A stretch of 44,099 nucleotides of DNA from Lentisphaerota bacterium (GTDB lineage Bacteria > Verrucomicrobiota > Kiritimatiellia > CAIQIC01 > Lenti-01). Shown here in pieces: positions 1 through 7,249 of the stretch; the first letter of the stretch is position 1; the number at the start of each line of letters is the position of its first letter. The notes under the pieces were generated by a model, which saw only the letters and a list, made by a program, of their open reading frames with translations, did not search any database and was not told the DNA's origin. The position numbers were made by a program, and so were the translations under genes. Location: contig JAAZBB010000009.1 of assembly GCA_012514035.1 (NCBI GenBank), positions 1-44,099 of the forward strand, read 5' to 3'.

Positions 1-206
1 GTCGTCGCCGCGCTCTGGATCGTGATGCCGCGCTCGCGCTCCTGGGGCATGAAGTCCATCGTGGCGGCCCCGTCGTGCACCTCGCCCAGCTTGTGGGTCT
101 TGCCCGCGTAGAACAGAATACGCTCCGAGACCGTCGTTTTGCCCGCATCGATGTGGGCCATGATGCCGATGTTCCGGATGTTCGCGATGGGAGTCGTCCT
201 GGCCAT
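1..206 (-). CDS. fusA: Elongation factor G, N-terminal fragment
   Basis: Translation GTPase that drives ribosomal translocation. Only the first 68 codons are inside the window; the gene runs off the left edge. The frame starts at an ATG at 206-204 and reads [20 protein letters not shown]. It continues with the P-loop AHIDAGKTT (residues 17-25) and the switch region ending in ERERGITIQ, which is diagnostic of EF-G rather than EF-Tu, LepA or PrfC. A terminator-like hairpin separates it from the lipoprotein gene upstream, so fusA probably has its own promoter or depends on read-through. A second EF-G paralogue cannot be excluded from so short a fragment. Confidence 0.9.
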   Translation of the reverse strand, partial: MARTTPIANIRNIGIMAHIDAGKTTVSERILFYAGKTHKLGEVHDGAATMDFMPQERERGITIQSAAT

Positions 207-231
207 GGTGCTTGTGTTCTCTTGGGCTATT

Positions 232-266
232 ACAAAACGCCCCCGGGCGCACGCCGCGCCGGGGGC
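232..266 (-). terminator. Hairpin terminator after the lipoprotein gene
   Basis: GCCCCCGG (239-246) pairs perfectly with CCGGGGGC (259-266) around a 12-base loop. Read on the minus strand the stem is followed by GTTTTGTAAT, a short T-tract. It lies between the stop of the lipoprotein gene (378) and the fusA start (206). The T-tract is weak, so termination may be partial. Confidence 0.5.
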
Positions 267-377
267 TGCTTCAAACGGAAACGCATCATGCGGACCCGGC
301 CGCCCCGGCGCAACCACAAATTTTCTGTTCCCCGGGCCCGGGGCGTCGAGCCGGCCAGGCCGGCACTTCCTGCGGTG

Positions 378-722
378 CTATGGCACCAGCGGCTTGGTGT
401 CCTGGATCAGCCGGTAATAGCGCTTCTGGGCGGGATCCACGCGGTCCTTCACCACGATGGGTTCACCGGTGACCAGGCCGGGCACGTTGATGGCGTCGGG
501 CAGCAGATGCCATTGGGCCCGTGCACTGCGGGAATCGGTGTACATCACGCTGTAATACATGCCGCGCACGCCAATCCAGGAGATGGTCACATCGCCGCCG
601 GAACGCCCCATGGTCATGGTGGTTTCCCGAATGGGCCGGATTTCCTCCCGGATGGTCTTGCACCCGGTCAGGACCAGCGCCACCAGCGCCAGCCCCACCC
701 CCCACTGAAGGGTCCGGTTCAT
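378..722 (-). CDS. Small lipoprotein of unknown function
   Basis: 114-residue predicted lipoprotein. Residues 1-20 form a signal sequence ending in the lipobox LTGC, with Cys21 as the expected lipidated residue. The mature part is about 93 residues, with YYSVMY and QKRYYRLI suggesting a small beta-rich domain. I do not recognise a family. It follows the secreted protein gene at 741-1406 with an 18-bp gap on the same strand, so the two are probably co-transcribed and may act together in the envelope. The start ATG at 722 is supported by the immediately following signal peptide. A terminator-like hairpin follows at 239-266. Confidence 0.75.
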   Translation of the reverse strand: MNRTLQWGVGLALVALVLTGCKTIREEIRPIRETTMTMGRSGGDVTISWIGVRGMYYSVMYTDSRSARAQWHLLPDAINVPGLVTGEPIVVKDRVDPAQKRYYRLIQDTKPLVP

Positions 723-740
723 GGCGACCGCCGCCCCGCC

Positions 741-1406
741 CTACGGCGCCGGCGTCTGGACGGTTTCCGCCGGCAGGACTTCCACGGGCTGCAACGGCGC
801 GGCCGGCGCGGCCTCCCGGCTGTGGCGTGCCCGCGTGAAATACTTGAAGAACGACGGCGGCGAATCCTTGACGGGCGCCTTGCCGTCGTACCAGCTTTCG
901 CTCCGGGCGGCTTCGGCCTCCGCCGCCTTCAGATTCGTCAGCGTCAGGTTGTAGCGCCCGGCAAACCAGCGCCAGTCCGCGGGCGTGAACGGCAGATAGC
1001 TGCCGATGCCGTTGACCAGCTCGTGGCTGTTGAGCCCCGGAATCTGGGTGGACTGTGCACACCAGTTGTTGATCGAGCGCAGGCTCGCCGGCAAGAGCGC
1101 GTCGTCGCCCAGGAACACCGCCCGCCCGGGTGCGGATTGCAGGAAGGCCCCGCTTTGGTAGTCCGCCAGCGAAAGCGGCATCCATTCAAACCCGGTCCAG
1201 ACGTGCAGCACCGGTTCCTCGGCGGTGCCCTGATAGCTCACCAGCACGGTCGGATAGCGCCGGGCCACGTCGAAGGCCACCTGCATCACCGAGTAGCGCG
1301 AGGGAACCACCAGCAGGACGGAATCCCCCTGCGCTCCGGCCGGCTCCGCCGCCGGGCCCGCCAGCGCCACCATTGCCACCACCATTATCCACATCAGGTT
1401 CTTCAT
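741..1406 (-). CDS. Secreted protein of unknown function
   Basis: 221-residue protein, start ATG at 1406 chosen because AAGGAG sits just upstream and a signal peptide (residues 1-25, ending ...AEPAGA) begins directly. The open frame extends 58 codons further upstream without a better start. The mature domain contains VPSRYSVMQVAFDVARRYP and WTGFEWMPLSLADY, and ends in a Pro/Ala-rich tail (about residues 200-221). No catalytic motif is recognisable. VPSRYSVMQ and the mention of a displayed value followed by FLGDDALLP hint at a Rossmann-like or ligand-binding fold, but that is speculation. It heads a two-gene unit with the lipoprotein downstream. Confidence 0.7.
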   Translation of the reverse strand: MKNLMWIMVVAMVALAGPAAEPAGAQGDSVLLVVPSRYSVMQVAFDVARRYPTVLVSYQGTAEEPVLHVWTGFEWMPLSLADYQSGAFLQSAPGRAVFLGDDALLPASLRSINNWCAQSTQIPGLNSHELVNGIGSYLPFTPADWRWFAGRYNLTLTNLKAAEAEAARSESWYDGKAPVKDSPPSFFKYFTRARHSREAAPAAPLQPVEVLPAETVQTPAP

Positions 1407-1987
1407 GCTGGTTCTCCTTGAAAACCGTACTCCGCAATACTGCCGCATTACACCACGCCGCCCCTGCAATTGCAAGCCCCCCGCTTCGGGGACAACCGCA
1501 CCCCCGCCTGAATGCGAACCTCTCTGGCAAACATCCTGCCGGATGCGGAAAAGCGACAGACATATCATCCCGACCCGCATAGAAAGGGGCCGTCATATCA
1601 CCTCCCCTATGTAGAAGTGCGAATGCGGCGACTTGCGGAGGCCAACCGGAGCGTCCCCTCATCCCATCGCCTCACGTGGGGCCCGCAACAGCCCACGTGA
1701 TCCCCGTCGTCGCCGGCCATCTACGCGCCCCTCGCCCCCCCCTTTTTTTCAGGCCGCTGTGGGTCAATCTGTGGCCCGCGTGGGGCGGCCCTGCGGCTGT
1801 CAACCGAACAACGACAATTTCTCGTCCTCAAACACCCCAATCTCCGGCAAGGTTTGGCAAGGATTTTGCCATTCTGCGCATTCCTATGCGTCTATCTGTA
1901 CTTTGGGCGTTTTGCACAACCCGTTGACGGGAAACAAAAAGCCCCGAAACAGGGGGGTCCGGGGCGTGGGCCTGAATGGGCCGTTTT
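1407..1987. other. Gene-free interval with hairpin and homopolymer tracts
   Basis: No convincing gene. It holds the leader of the secreted-protein gene, a perfect 9-bp hairpin (TCACGTGGG at 1672-1680 with CCCACGTGA at 1692-1700), two direct CATATCA copies (1560 and 1592 area), and a C8T7 tract near 1735-1749. The terminator of the operon to the right lies at 1936-1965. The hairpin has no T-run on either side, so it is not an obvious terminator. Confidence 0.6.
1936..1965 (-). terminator. Terminator of the paaK-ACT operon
   Basis: GCCCCG (1941-1946) pairs with CGGGGC (1960-1965). On the minus strand the stem is followed by TTTTTG. It starts 22 bp beyond the stop codon of the ACT-domain gene, the expected place for a Rho-independent terminator. 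Confidence 0.75.
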
Positions 1988-2419
1988 TTACAACCTGTAG
2001 ACCTTCTCGGCCTCCACCAAGGAGATGCCGGCCTTTTTCAGCGTCGCAATGGCGGCATCCAGACGCTCAAAACGAAAGACCACCATCGCCTTTTCCGTCG
2101 CCCGGCTCACGAAGGCATACATATATTCCACATTCAAGCCCGCCGCCGACAGGACGTCGAGGATCCCGGCCAGGCCGCCGGGATGATCCGGCACCTCGAC
2201 CGCCAGCACCTCTGTCACCGACACCGTGTGGCCGCCGGCCCGCAACGTCTGCACGCACAGGTCCACGTTGTCCACAATCAGCCGCAGAATGCCGAAGTCA
2301 CTGGTGTCCGCCAGGGACAGCGCCCGGATGTTGACTCCGGCGCGGCCGACCTCCTTGAGCACGCTCGCCAGCCGCCCCGAACGGTTTTCCAGGAAGATCG
2401 AGATTTGACGCACTTTCAT
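1988..2419 (-). CDS. Tandem ACT-domain protein
   Basis: 143-residue protein made of two ACT repeats. The first starts MKVRQISIFLENRSGRLASV and the second begins around residue 70 (EVLAVEVPDHPGGLAGIL). ACT domains bind small ligands, usually amino acids. A stand-alone double-ACT gene directly after a phenylacetate-CoA ligase gene is a recurrent arrangement in bacteria and archaea; the protein is thought to sense an amino acid or aromatic acid linked to the ligase. A strong Shine-Dalgarno (AAAGGAG) precedes the ATG at 2419, and the gap from the ligase stop is 15 bp. A terminator follows. The ligand cannot be read from sequence. Confidence 0.88.
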   Translation of the reverse strand: MKVRQISIFLENRSGRLASVLKEVGRAGVNIRALSLADTSDFGILRLIVDNVDLCVQTLRAGGHTVSVTEVLAVEVPDHPGGLAGILDVLSAAGLNVEYMYAFVSRATEKAMVVFRFERLDAAIATLKKAGISLVEAEKVYRL

Positions 2420-2434
2420 GTCCGGCTCCTTTCC

Positions 2435-3736
2435 TCAGGTCAGTTTCCGCAGGTCCTGCACGCGCTTGGCCTTGCCGAGCGTGCGCTCGATGGTCTTCGG
2501 TTCCACCAGCGTGATTTTCGCGCTGACGTTCAACATGGTCCGGATCTGGTGGTGGATCTTGTCGCGCAGCGCCTCCAGCTTCCGCACCTCGTCGCTGAAG
2601 AGGCTCTCGGTCACTTCCACCTTGATCTCCATCGTATCGAGGTTGCCCTGGCGATCCACGATGATGAGATACTGCGGGTGCACGCCTTCGATGCGGACCA
2701 GCACATCCTCGACCTGCGATGGAAACACGTTGATGCCGCGGATGATGAGCATGTCGTCGGTACGGCCCATCAGGCGCGCCATGCGGCGGCTGGTCCGGCC
2801 GCAGGGGCACGCGCCGTCGTCCATCAGCATCGTGATGTCCCGGGTCCGGTAGCGGATCAGGGGGACGCCCTCCTTGGTCAGGCAGGTGAAAACCAGTTCG
2901 CCCTTCTGGCCGGCGGGCAGCGCCTTGCCCGTGGCCGGTTCGATGATTTCCGGATAGAAATGGTCCTCGAACACGTGCAGGCCGTTCTGCTCCAGGCATT
3001 CGTTCGCCACGCCCGGGCCGGCCACTTCCGAAAGCCCGTAGATATCCAGCGCCTTCAGCGGCAGCAGTTCCTCGATGTGCGTGCGCATGGCCTCGGTCCA
3101 AGGCTCCGCGCCGAAGTTTCCGGACTTGAGGGGCAGTTGGTGGAGATCCACCTTCATCTGGGCGGCCACTTCGGCGATCTGCAGGGCATAGGACGGGGTG
3201 CAGCACAGCACCGTCACCCCAAAATCCTTCATGAGCATGATCTGCTTCTCGGTGTTGCCCGCCGACATCGGCAGCGCGGCCGCGCCGAGCTTCTCAGCCC
3301 CGTAGTGCATGCCCAGCCCGCCGGTAAACAGCCCGTAGCCATAGGCCACCTGCACCGTGTCATCCGCCGTCGCCCCCCCGCAGGCCAGCGACCGCGCCGC
3401 GCACTCGGCCCAGTTCTCGATGTCGTGGCGCGTGTAGCCCACCACCGTCGGCTTGCCGGTCGTGCCCGAACTGGCGTGGATCCGCACGATCTCGCGGAGC
3501 GGCACCGCAAACATCCCGAACGGATACTGGTCGCGGAAATCAGCCTTGGTGATGAACGGCAGCTTGACGATGTCTTCGATGCTGCGGATGTCCTCAGGCT
3601 TGATGCCCTGCTCCTGCATCCGCGCCCGGTAGAACGGGACGTGATCGTAGGCCCGCTCGACCAAACTGCGCAACCGCTGGCTCTGCAGCTTCCGCAGCTC
3701 GTTGACCGGCATCGCTTCGGCTTGGGGATTGAACAT
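2435..3736 (-). CDS. paaK: Phenylacetate-CoA ligase family protein
   Basis: 433-residue AMP-forming acyl-CoA synthetase of the PaaK type (usual length about 430). The start ATG at 3736 has an AAGGAG ribosome binding site. Seen motifs are the ATP-binding loop [19 protein letters not shown], the [10 protein letters not shown] adenylation motif and a C-terminal [20 protein letters not shown] hinge region, and the frame ends [14 protein letters not shown]. It activates an aryl acid, typically phenylacetate, to its CoA thioester. No paa degradation genes are nearby, so it more likely works in aromatic amino acid or arylacetate turnover, in line with its ACT partner. The substrate is inferred only. 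Confidence 0.9.
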   Translation of the reverse strand: MFNPQAEAMPVNELRKLQSQRLRSLVERAYDHVPFYRARMQEQGIKPEDIRSIEDIVKLPFITKADFRDQYPFGMFAVPLREIVRIHASSGTTGKPTVVGYTRHDIENWAECAARSLACGGATADDTVQVAYGYGLFTGGLGMHYGAEKLGAAALPMSAGNTEKQIMLMKDFGVTVLCCTPSYALQIAEVAAQMKVDLHQLPLKSGNFGAEPWTEAMRTHIEELLPLKALDIYGLSEVAGPGVANECLEQNGLHVFEDHFYPEIIEPATGKALPAGQKGELVFTCLTKEGVPLIRYRTRDITMLMDDGACPCGRTSRRMARLMGRTDDMLIIRGINVFPSQVEDVLVRIEGVHPQYLIIVDRQGNLDTMEIKVEVTESLFSDEVRKLEALRDKIHHQIRTMLNVSAKITLVEPKTIERTLGKAKRVQDLRKLT

Positions 3737-3815
3737 GCTGAACTCCTTCCACACTGACTGGATAAATGCTGGACCCGGCCCCGGCCGCCTGTCCAGCCAA
3801 AAGGTCCGGCCGACC

Positions 3816-4796
3816 TTACTTTCCCGGAGGCGCCCGGCCGGCCACCGCCTCGGCCATGCGCGCCGCCACGCGCCCGACGATCTCCAAACTCTCCGCCGAC
3901 ACCTTGTCCAGCGTATCCTCCGCGGTATGCCAGTAGTCATTGCGGCCCGGGGCACTGCCGAAATGGAAATCGATCAGATTGATCGCGGGGACACCCCGTT
4001 CATAAAACGCCACATGGTCGTCGCCGATATTGCCTGGAAATAATTGAAAATACGCCCGCACGCCCTCGGCGCGAGCGGTCTCGAAGGCCAGCGCAGCCAG
4101 CCAGGGCGTGCTGTTGCGCGGAATCGTCACCGTCAGGTTCCGGTCCCCCACCATGTCCAGCAGAATCATCGCCGCGATGTCCGTCAGGCGGCCATCCGCA
4201 GCCATGGTCCCGGCCAGATGGCGGCTGCCGTGGAAGCCGTCGGCCGGTCCGTAGTGCACCTGGCATTCCTCGCCGTCGAAAAAGGCGAAGCGGATTTCCA
4301 TTTTGTGGGGCGCGGCGGCCAGAAAACCTTTGGCCAGTTCCAGCAAGAGCCCCGTGCTCGAGCCAGAATCATTCGCCCCGGGAAAGTGTTCGATGCCGCC
4401 CTTCGTGTCGTAGTGCGATCCGAACAGGATGATCTGGCCGCTCTTTCCCGGAATCCGTCCCAGCACGTTGCGAAACGTGGTTTCCCCCCGCGGCGAGGCA
4501 TCGCGAAACTCCTGAATCTCCGCTTCCACCCCGATTTCCCGCAGCCGGATCAGCAGATAGTTTGCCGCCCGTTCGGCCCCCGGCGTACCGGCCTCCCGCG
4601 GGCCCAACTCCACGAACCGCCGCACCTCTTCCAGCGCCGCCGGGCCGGATACCGCCACTTTCTCCCGCTCGGCGGGGACCGGCGGCGCATCAGCGGGCGC
4701 GGCGGACGGAGGCTGACCGCAGCCCCCCGCGCACAGCGCCGCCATCAGCCTAAATCCCAGGCCGCAAATGGTTCGTTTTCCATGCATGTTCGACAT
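3816..4796 (-). CDS. M28-family, glutaminyl-cyclase-like lipoprotein
   Basis: 326-residue exported zinc enzyme. A signal sequence ends at a weak lipobox (CAGGC, Cys26). The M28 metal ligands are visible: [32 protein letters not shown] and [10 protein letters not shown]. The stretches FFDGEE followed by [11 protein letters not shown] and [12 protein letters not shown] resemble glutaminyl-peptide cyclotransferases more than classical aminopeptidases, so it may cyclise N-terminal Gln or trim peptides in the periplasm. The start is ambiguous: the ATG at 4796 sits close to a weak GCGGG site, and an in-frame ATG at 4787 is possible. It lies 79 bp upstream of paaK on the same strand, with no clear functional link. 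Confidence 0.85.
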   Translation of the reverse strand: MSNMHGKRTICGLGFRLMAALCAGGCGQPPSAAPADAPPVPAEREKVAVSGPAALEEVRRFVELGPREAGTPGAERAANYLLIRLREIGVEAEIQEFRDASPRGETTFRNVLGRIPGKSGQIILFGSHYDTKGGIEHFPGANDSGSSTGLLLELAKGFLAAAPHKMEIRFAFFDGEECQVHYGPADGFHGSRHLAGTMAADGRLTDIAAMILLDMVGDRNLTVTIPRNSTPWLAALAFETARAEGVRAYFQLFPGNIGDDHVAFYERGVPAINLIDFHFGSAPGRNDYWHTAEDTLDKVSAESLEIVGRVAARMAEAVAGRAPPGK

Positions 4797-5038
4797 TCTA
4801 CCCGCCCGGCACCCGGATGAAAACACCCAACCGGCGGCGTCGGTCCGGTGCAAATCCGAAATGGAAGGGGCAACCTCCGTGTTGCCCGCCATGGCTTCAA
4901 CGTTGGCGACCGGAACCGGGCAGGACAGAACCTGCCCCTCCCGAACAGCCCATGGGTACAAGCGGGTTCCAATCCATGGCATTCAATCGCCGCTGCCCGC
5001 TCCACCAAACCCGACGGCGCCCGACGGCGCTTCGGGGA
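4797..5038. other. Intergenic stretch with tandem hairpins upstream of the serC promoter
   Basis: No gene seen. On the plus strand there are two perfect short hairpins: GGGCAA/TTGCCC (4868-4873, 4882-4887) and GGGCAGG/CCTGCCC (4918-4924, 4931-4937). Before them is GGTGCAAATCC (about 4848-4858). That 11-mer plus AGAACCTGCC recalls conserved boxes of cobalamin riboswitches, but the GCCACTG box and proper spacing are missing. The stretch is upstream of the best serC promoter, so it may not be transcribed with serC. Confidence 0.3.
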
Positions 5039-5067
5039 TTGAAAAGCCCGGCCCGACCGTCTAGGAT
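5039..5067 (+). promoter_or_regulatory. Sigma-70-type promoter of serC
   Basis: TTGAAA (5039-5044) and TAGGAT (5062-5067) are separated by 17 bp, the optimal spacing. Transcription would start near 5074, about 40 bases before the serC ATG at 5116. Confidence 0.65.
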
Positions 5068-5094
5068 ACGGTTTGAATTTTTAAGAAAACCGTA
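5067..5094 (+). promoter_or_regulatory. Inverted repeat overlapping the serC transcription start
   Basis: TACGGTTT (5067-5074) and AAACCGTA (5087-5094) form a perfect 8-bp dyad with a 12-bp AT-rich spacer. It begins at the last base of the -10 box and covers the predicted start site, a typical repressor operator position. A small 5' hairpin in the mRNA is the alternative reading. Confidence 0.5.
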
Positions 5095-5115
5095 CGCGAA
5101 AGAGAAGGTATACCC

Positions 5116-6198
5116 ATGAGCAGAGCCTACAACTTCAACGCCGGCCCGGCCGTTCTCCCCCTCGAAGTCCTGGAAACCGCCCGGCGCGAAATGACCGACT
5201 TCAATGGCACCGGCATGTCCATCATGGAACACAGCCACCGCGGCAAGGCCTATGACGCCGTCCACGCCGAAGCCATCGCCAATCTGGGCCAGTTGCTGGG
5301 CGTCACGGATGACTATCAGGTCCTGTTCCTGCAGGGCGGCGCCAGTCTCCAGTTTTCGATGGTGCCGATGAACCTGCTGGGCGCCGGCCAGGCGGCGGAC
5401 TACGTCAACACGGGCGCCTGGGCCGGCAAGGCCATCAAGGAGGCCAAGAAGGTCGGCCCCGTCAACATCCTGGCAGATACCTCCAAGGACATTCCCACGA
5501 CCATGCCGGACTTCGCCGCCCTGCCCTATACCCCAGGCGCGGCCTACGTCCACGTAACCTCCAACGAAACCATCGCCGGCACGCAAATCCAGCAGTATCC
5601 GCGGACCGAGGCCCCCCTCGTCGCCGACATGTCCAGCGACATCCTCAGCCGGGTCTTTGATCTCCGTCAGTTCGGCCTGATCTATGCCGGGGCCCAGAAA
5701 AACCTCGGCCCGTCGGGCGTCACCCTGGTCGTCATTCGCAAGGACCTGGCTGAACGCGCGGCCGCTACGCTGCCGACCATGCTGCAGTACCGGACCCACA
5801 TGGCGGACAACTCCCTGTACAATACGCCGCCGACCTTCGGCATCTACATTCTGATGCTGGTGAGCCGCTGGCTGCTGGCCAAGGGCGGCGCCGCGGGCAT
5901 GGAGCAGATCAACCGGGCCAAGGCGGACAAACTGTACGCCGCGATCGACCAGTCCGGCGGCTTCTATCGCGGCACCGCCGTGAAGGAGTTCCGCTCGATC
6001 ATGAACATCACCTGGCGGCTGCCAAGCGAGGATCTCGAAGCCCAGTTCATCAAGGAGGCCACCGCGCTGAAGATGAGCGGCCTGAAGGGTCACCGTTCGG
6101 TCGGCGGCATCCGGGCCAGCATCTACAATGCCTGTCCCGCCGAAGCCATCGATGCCTTGATCGCCTTCATGGGTGACTTCCAGGCCAGGAACGGGTAA
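5116..6198 (+). CDS. serC: Phosphoserine aminotransferase
   Basis: 360-residue PLP enzyme, full length for SerC. It transfers the amino group of glutamate to 3-phosphohydroxypyruvate in serine synthesis, and can also serve pyridoxal phosphate synthesis. The frame begins MSRAYNFNAGPAVLPLEVLE. Lys195 in YAGAQKNLGPSG is the expected PLP lysine, ADMSSDILSR carries the cofactor aspartate, and the end has GLKGHRSVGGIRASIYNA, all SerC hallmarks. GAGAAGG lies upstream of the ATG. It stands alone, with its own promoter and dyad upstream and a strong terminator downstream; serA is not in the window. Confidence 0.97.
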   Translation: MSRAYNFNAGPAVLPLEVLETARREMTDFNGTGMSIMEHSHRGKAYDAVHAEAIANLGQLLGVTDDYQVLFLQGGASLQFSMVPMNLLGAGQAADYVNTGAWAGKAIKEAKKVGPVNILADTSKDIPTTMPDFAALPYTPGAAYVHVTSNETIAGTQIQQYPRTEAPLVADMSSDILSRVFDLRQFGLIYAGAQKNLGPSGVTLVVIRKDLAERAAATLPTMLQYRTHMADNSLYNTPPTFGIYILMLVSRWLLAKGGAAGMEQINRAKADKLYAAIDQSGGFYRGTAVKEFRSIMNITWRLPSEDLEAQFIKEATALKMSGLKGHRSVGGIRASIYNACPAEAIDALIAFMGDFQARNG

Positions 6199-6221
6199 CG
6201 GGTGGATTGCCAAGCCCCAGG

Positions 6222-6252
6222 CGCGCCGCGGATTTCCGCGGCGCGTTTTTTT
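6222..6252 (+). terminator. serC terminator
   Basis: CGCGCCGCGG (6222-6231), a 4-base loop ATTT, and CCGCGGCGCG (6236-6245) form a perfect 10-bp stem followed by seven T residues. Textbook Rho-independent terminator 24 bp after the serC stop. Confidence 0.95.
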
Positions 6253-6280
6253 CGTTCCCCCGTCCGGGCGGCGGGAGCAT

Positions 6281-7117
6281 TCAGCCCCGGCGGGCTTCCA
6301 GAGCCGCCAGAACTTCGTCGGGGACGTGCAGGCCGCCGAATCCGGTGCCCAGGCGAACGCCCGGCGTGACCTCCCCGTGATAATCGGAGCCGCCGGTCGG
6401 CACCAGGCCGGCTTTGTCCGCCAGCGCCAAATATTCCCGGGTGAGATCGGCGGAATGTTCCGAATAATAGCACTCCACACCCGCCAGTCCGGCCGCTGCC
6501 AGTTCGCCGAGCAGCGCCGCCAGGGCCTCCTTGCCGATCCGCAGGGAGTAGGGATGCGCCAGGACGGCCACCCCGCCGGCCCCCCGGATCAGCGCCACCG
6601 CATTCTCCGCGGTCAGGCGCGCGCGATCCACATAGGCGGGCTTGCCGTTGCCGAGCCATTTGTCAAAGACTTCGTTCTTGTCCCGGGCATAGCCCTTGCG
6701 GAGCATCACCTGCGCGAAATGCGGACGCCCCACCACGTCTTCGCCGGCGACGGCCTGCACTTCCTCCCACGTCATCGCCAGGCCGAGTTCGTTGAGCTTT
6801 TCCAACATGGTGCGGTTGCGCATCGTCCGCGCATCGCGAATCCACTCCAGCTGGCGCACCAGCTCGAGGTTGTGCACGTCCATCCAATAACCCAGCATGT
6901 GCATCACCCCAGAAGAACAGTCCACGCTGAGTTCCACGCCCGGCACCGGCCGGATTGGTTTGTCCGCGCCCGCCGCCAGGAACCGCGGCAGCCCCGCCAC
7001 GGTATCATGATCCGTCAGCGCCAGGGCCGACAGGCCGGCCTGCAGGCCTTCATCCACCAGCTGTTCGGGCGTGAGCGAGCCATCGGAAAACGTCGAATGA
7101 CAATGCAGGTCGATCAT
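6281..7117 (-). CDS. PHP-domain phosphoesterase (TrpH/RNase AM type)
   Basis: 278-residue protein of the polymerase-and-histidinol-phosphatase superfamily. The metal-binding motifs are MIDLHCHSTFSDG at the N-terminus, LTDHDTVAGL (about residues 36-45), GVELS, VLAHPYSLR, and GGSDYHGEVTP near the end. The order and length match the YciV/TrpH group: 3',5'-nucleoside bisphosphate phosphatase or 5'-3' exonuclease acting on short RNA. The start ATG at 7117 directly opens the first metal motif. It lies downstream of rpsA on the same strand, but a strong hairpin separates them. No clear Shine-Dalgarno is visible; the leader is pyrimidine-rich. Confidence 0.9.
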   Translation of the reverse strand: MIDLHCHSTFSDGSLTPEQLVDEGLQAGLSALALTDHDTVAGLPRFLAAGADKPIRPVPGVELSVDCSSGVMHMLGYWMDVHNLELVRQLEWIRDARTMRNRTMLEKLNELGLAMTWEEVQAVAGEDVVGRPHFAQVMLRKGYARDKNEVFDKWLGNGKPAYVDRARLTAENAVALIRGAGGVAVLAHPYSLRIGKEALAALLGELAAAGLAGVECYYSEHSADLTREYLALADKAGLVPTGGSDYHGEVTPGVRLGTGFGGLHVPDEVLAALEARRG

Positions 7118-7130
7118 GGAAAGAAAGAAG

Positions 7131-7159
7131 CCAGAATTCAGTAGTCAGTATTCAGAATG
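7131..7159. repeat. Degenerate CAGAATTCAG/AGTCAG repeat
   Basis: A run of imperfect CAGAA-TCAG-type units (CCAGAATTCAGTAGTCAG, then TATTCAGAATG) just upstream of the PHP gene. Very similar runs lie at 23661-23692 and, inverted, at 23726-23753. It is non-coding. Confidence 0.5.
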
Positions 7160-7175
7160 TGGGAACGGGAAAACC

Positions 7176-7206
7176 GGAATGCCGGGAGAGTCGTTCCCGG
7201 CATTCC
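7176..7206 (-). terminator. Strong hairpin after rpsA
   Basis: GGAATGCCGGGA (7176-7187) pairs perfectly with TCCCGGCATTCC (7195-7206) around a 7-base loop. On the minus strand GGTTTTCCC follows, so the U-tract is short. Its position 44 bp beyond the rpsA stop supports a terminator or 3'-end stabiliser role. Confidence 0.6.
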
Positions 7207-7224
7207 ATCATTCCATCATTCCAT
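7201..7224. repeat. Three tandem CATTCCAT units
   Basis: Exact 8-bp unit repeated three times without interruption in the rpsA 3' region. Its first unit overlaps the right arm of the hairpin at 7176-7206. Confidence 0.8.
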
Positions 7225-7249
7225 GCCTGCCGCGTTTGCGCGCGGCGGC

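Noticed and set aside
1855-1870. Sigma-54-like promoter (TGGC-N8-TTGC with GG-N10-GC spacing)
   Set aside because: No plus-strand gene follows for more than 3 kb, and the sequence is explained as a GGCAA/TTGCC dyad.
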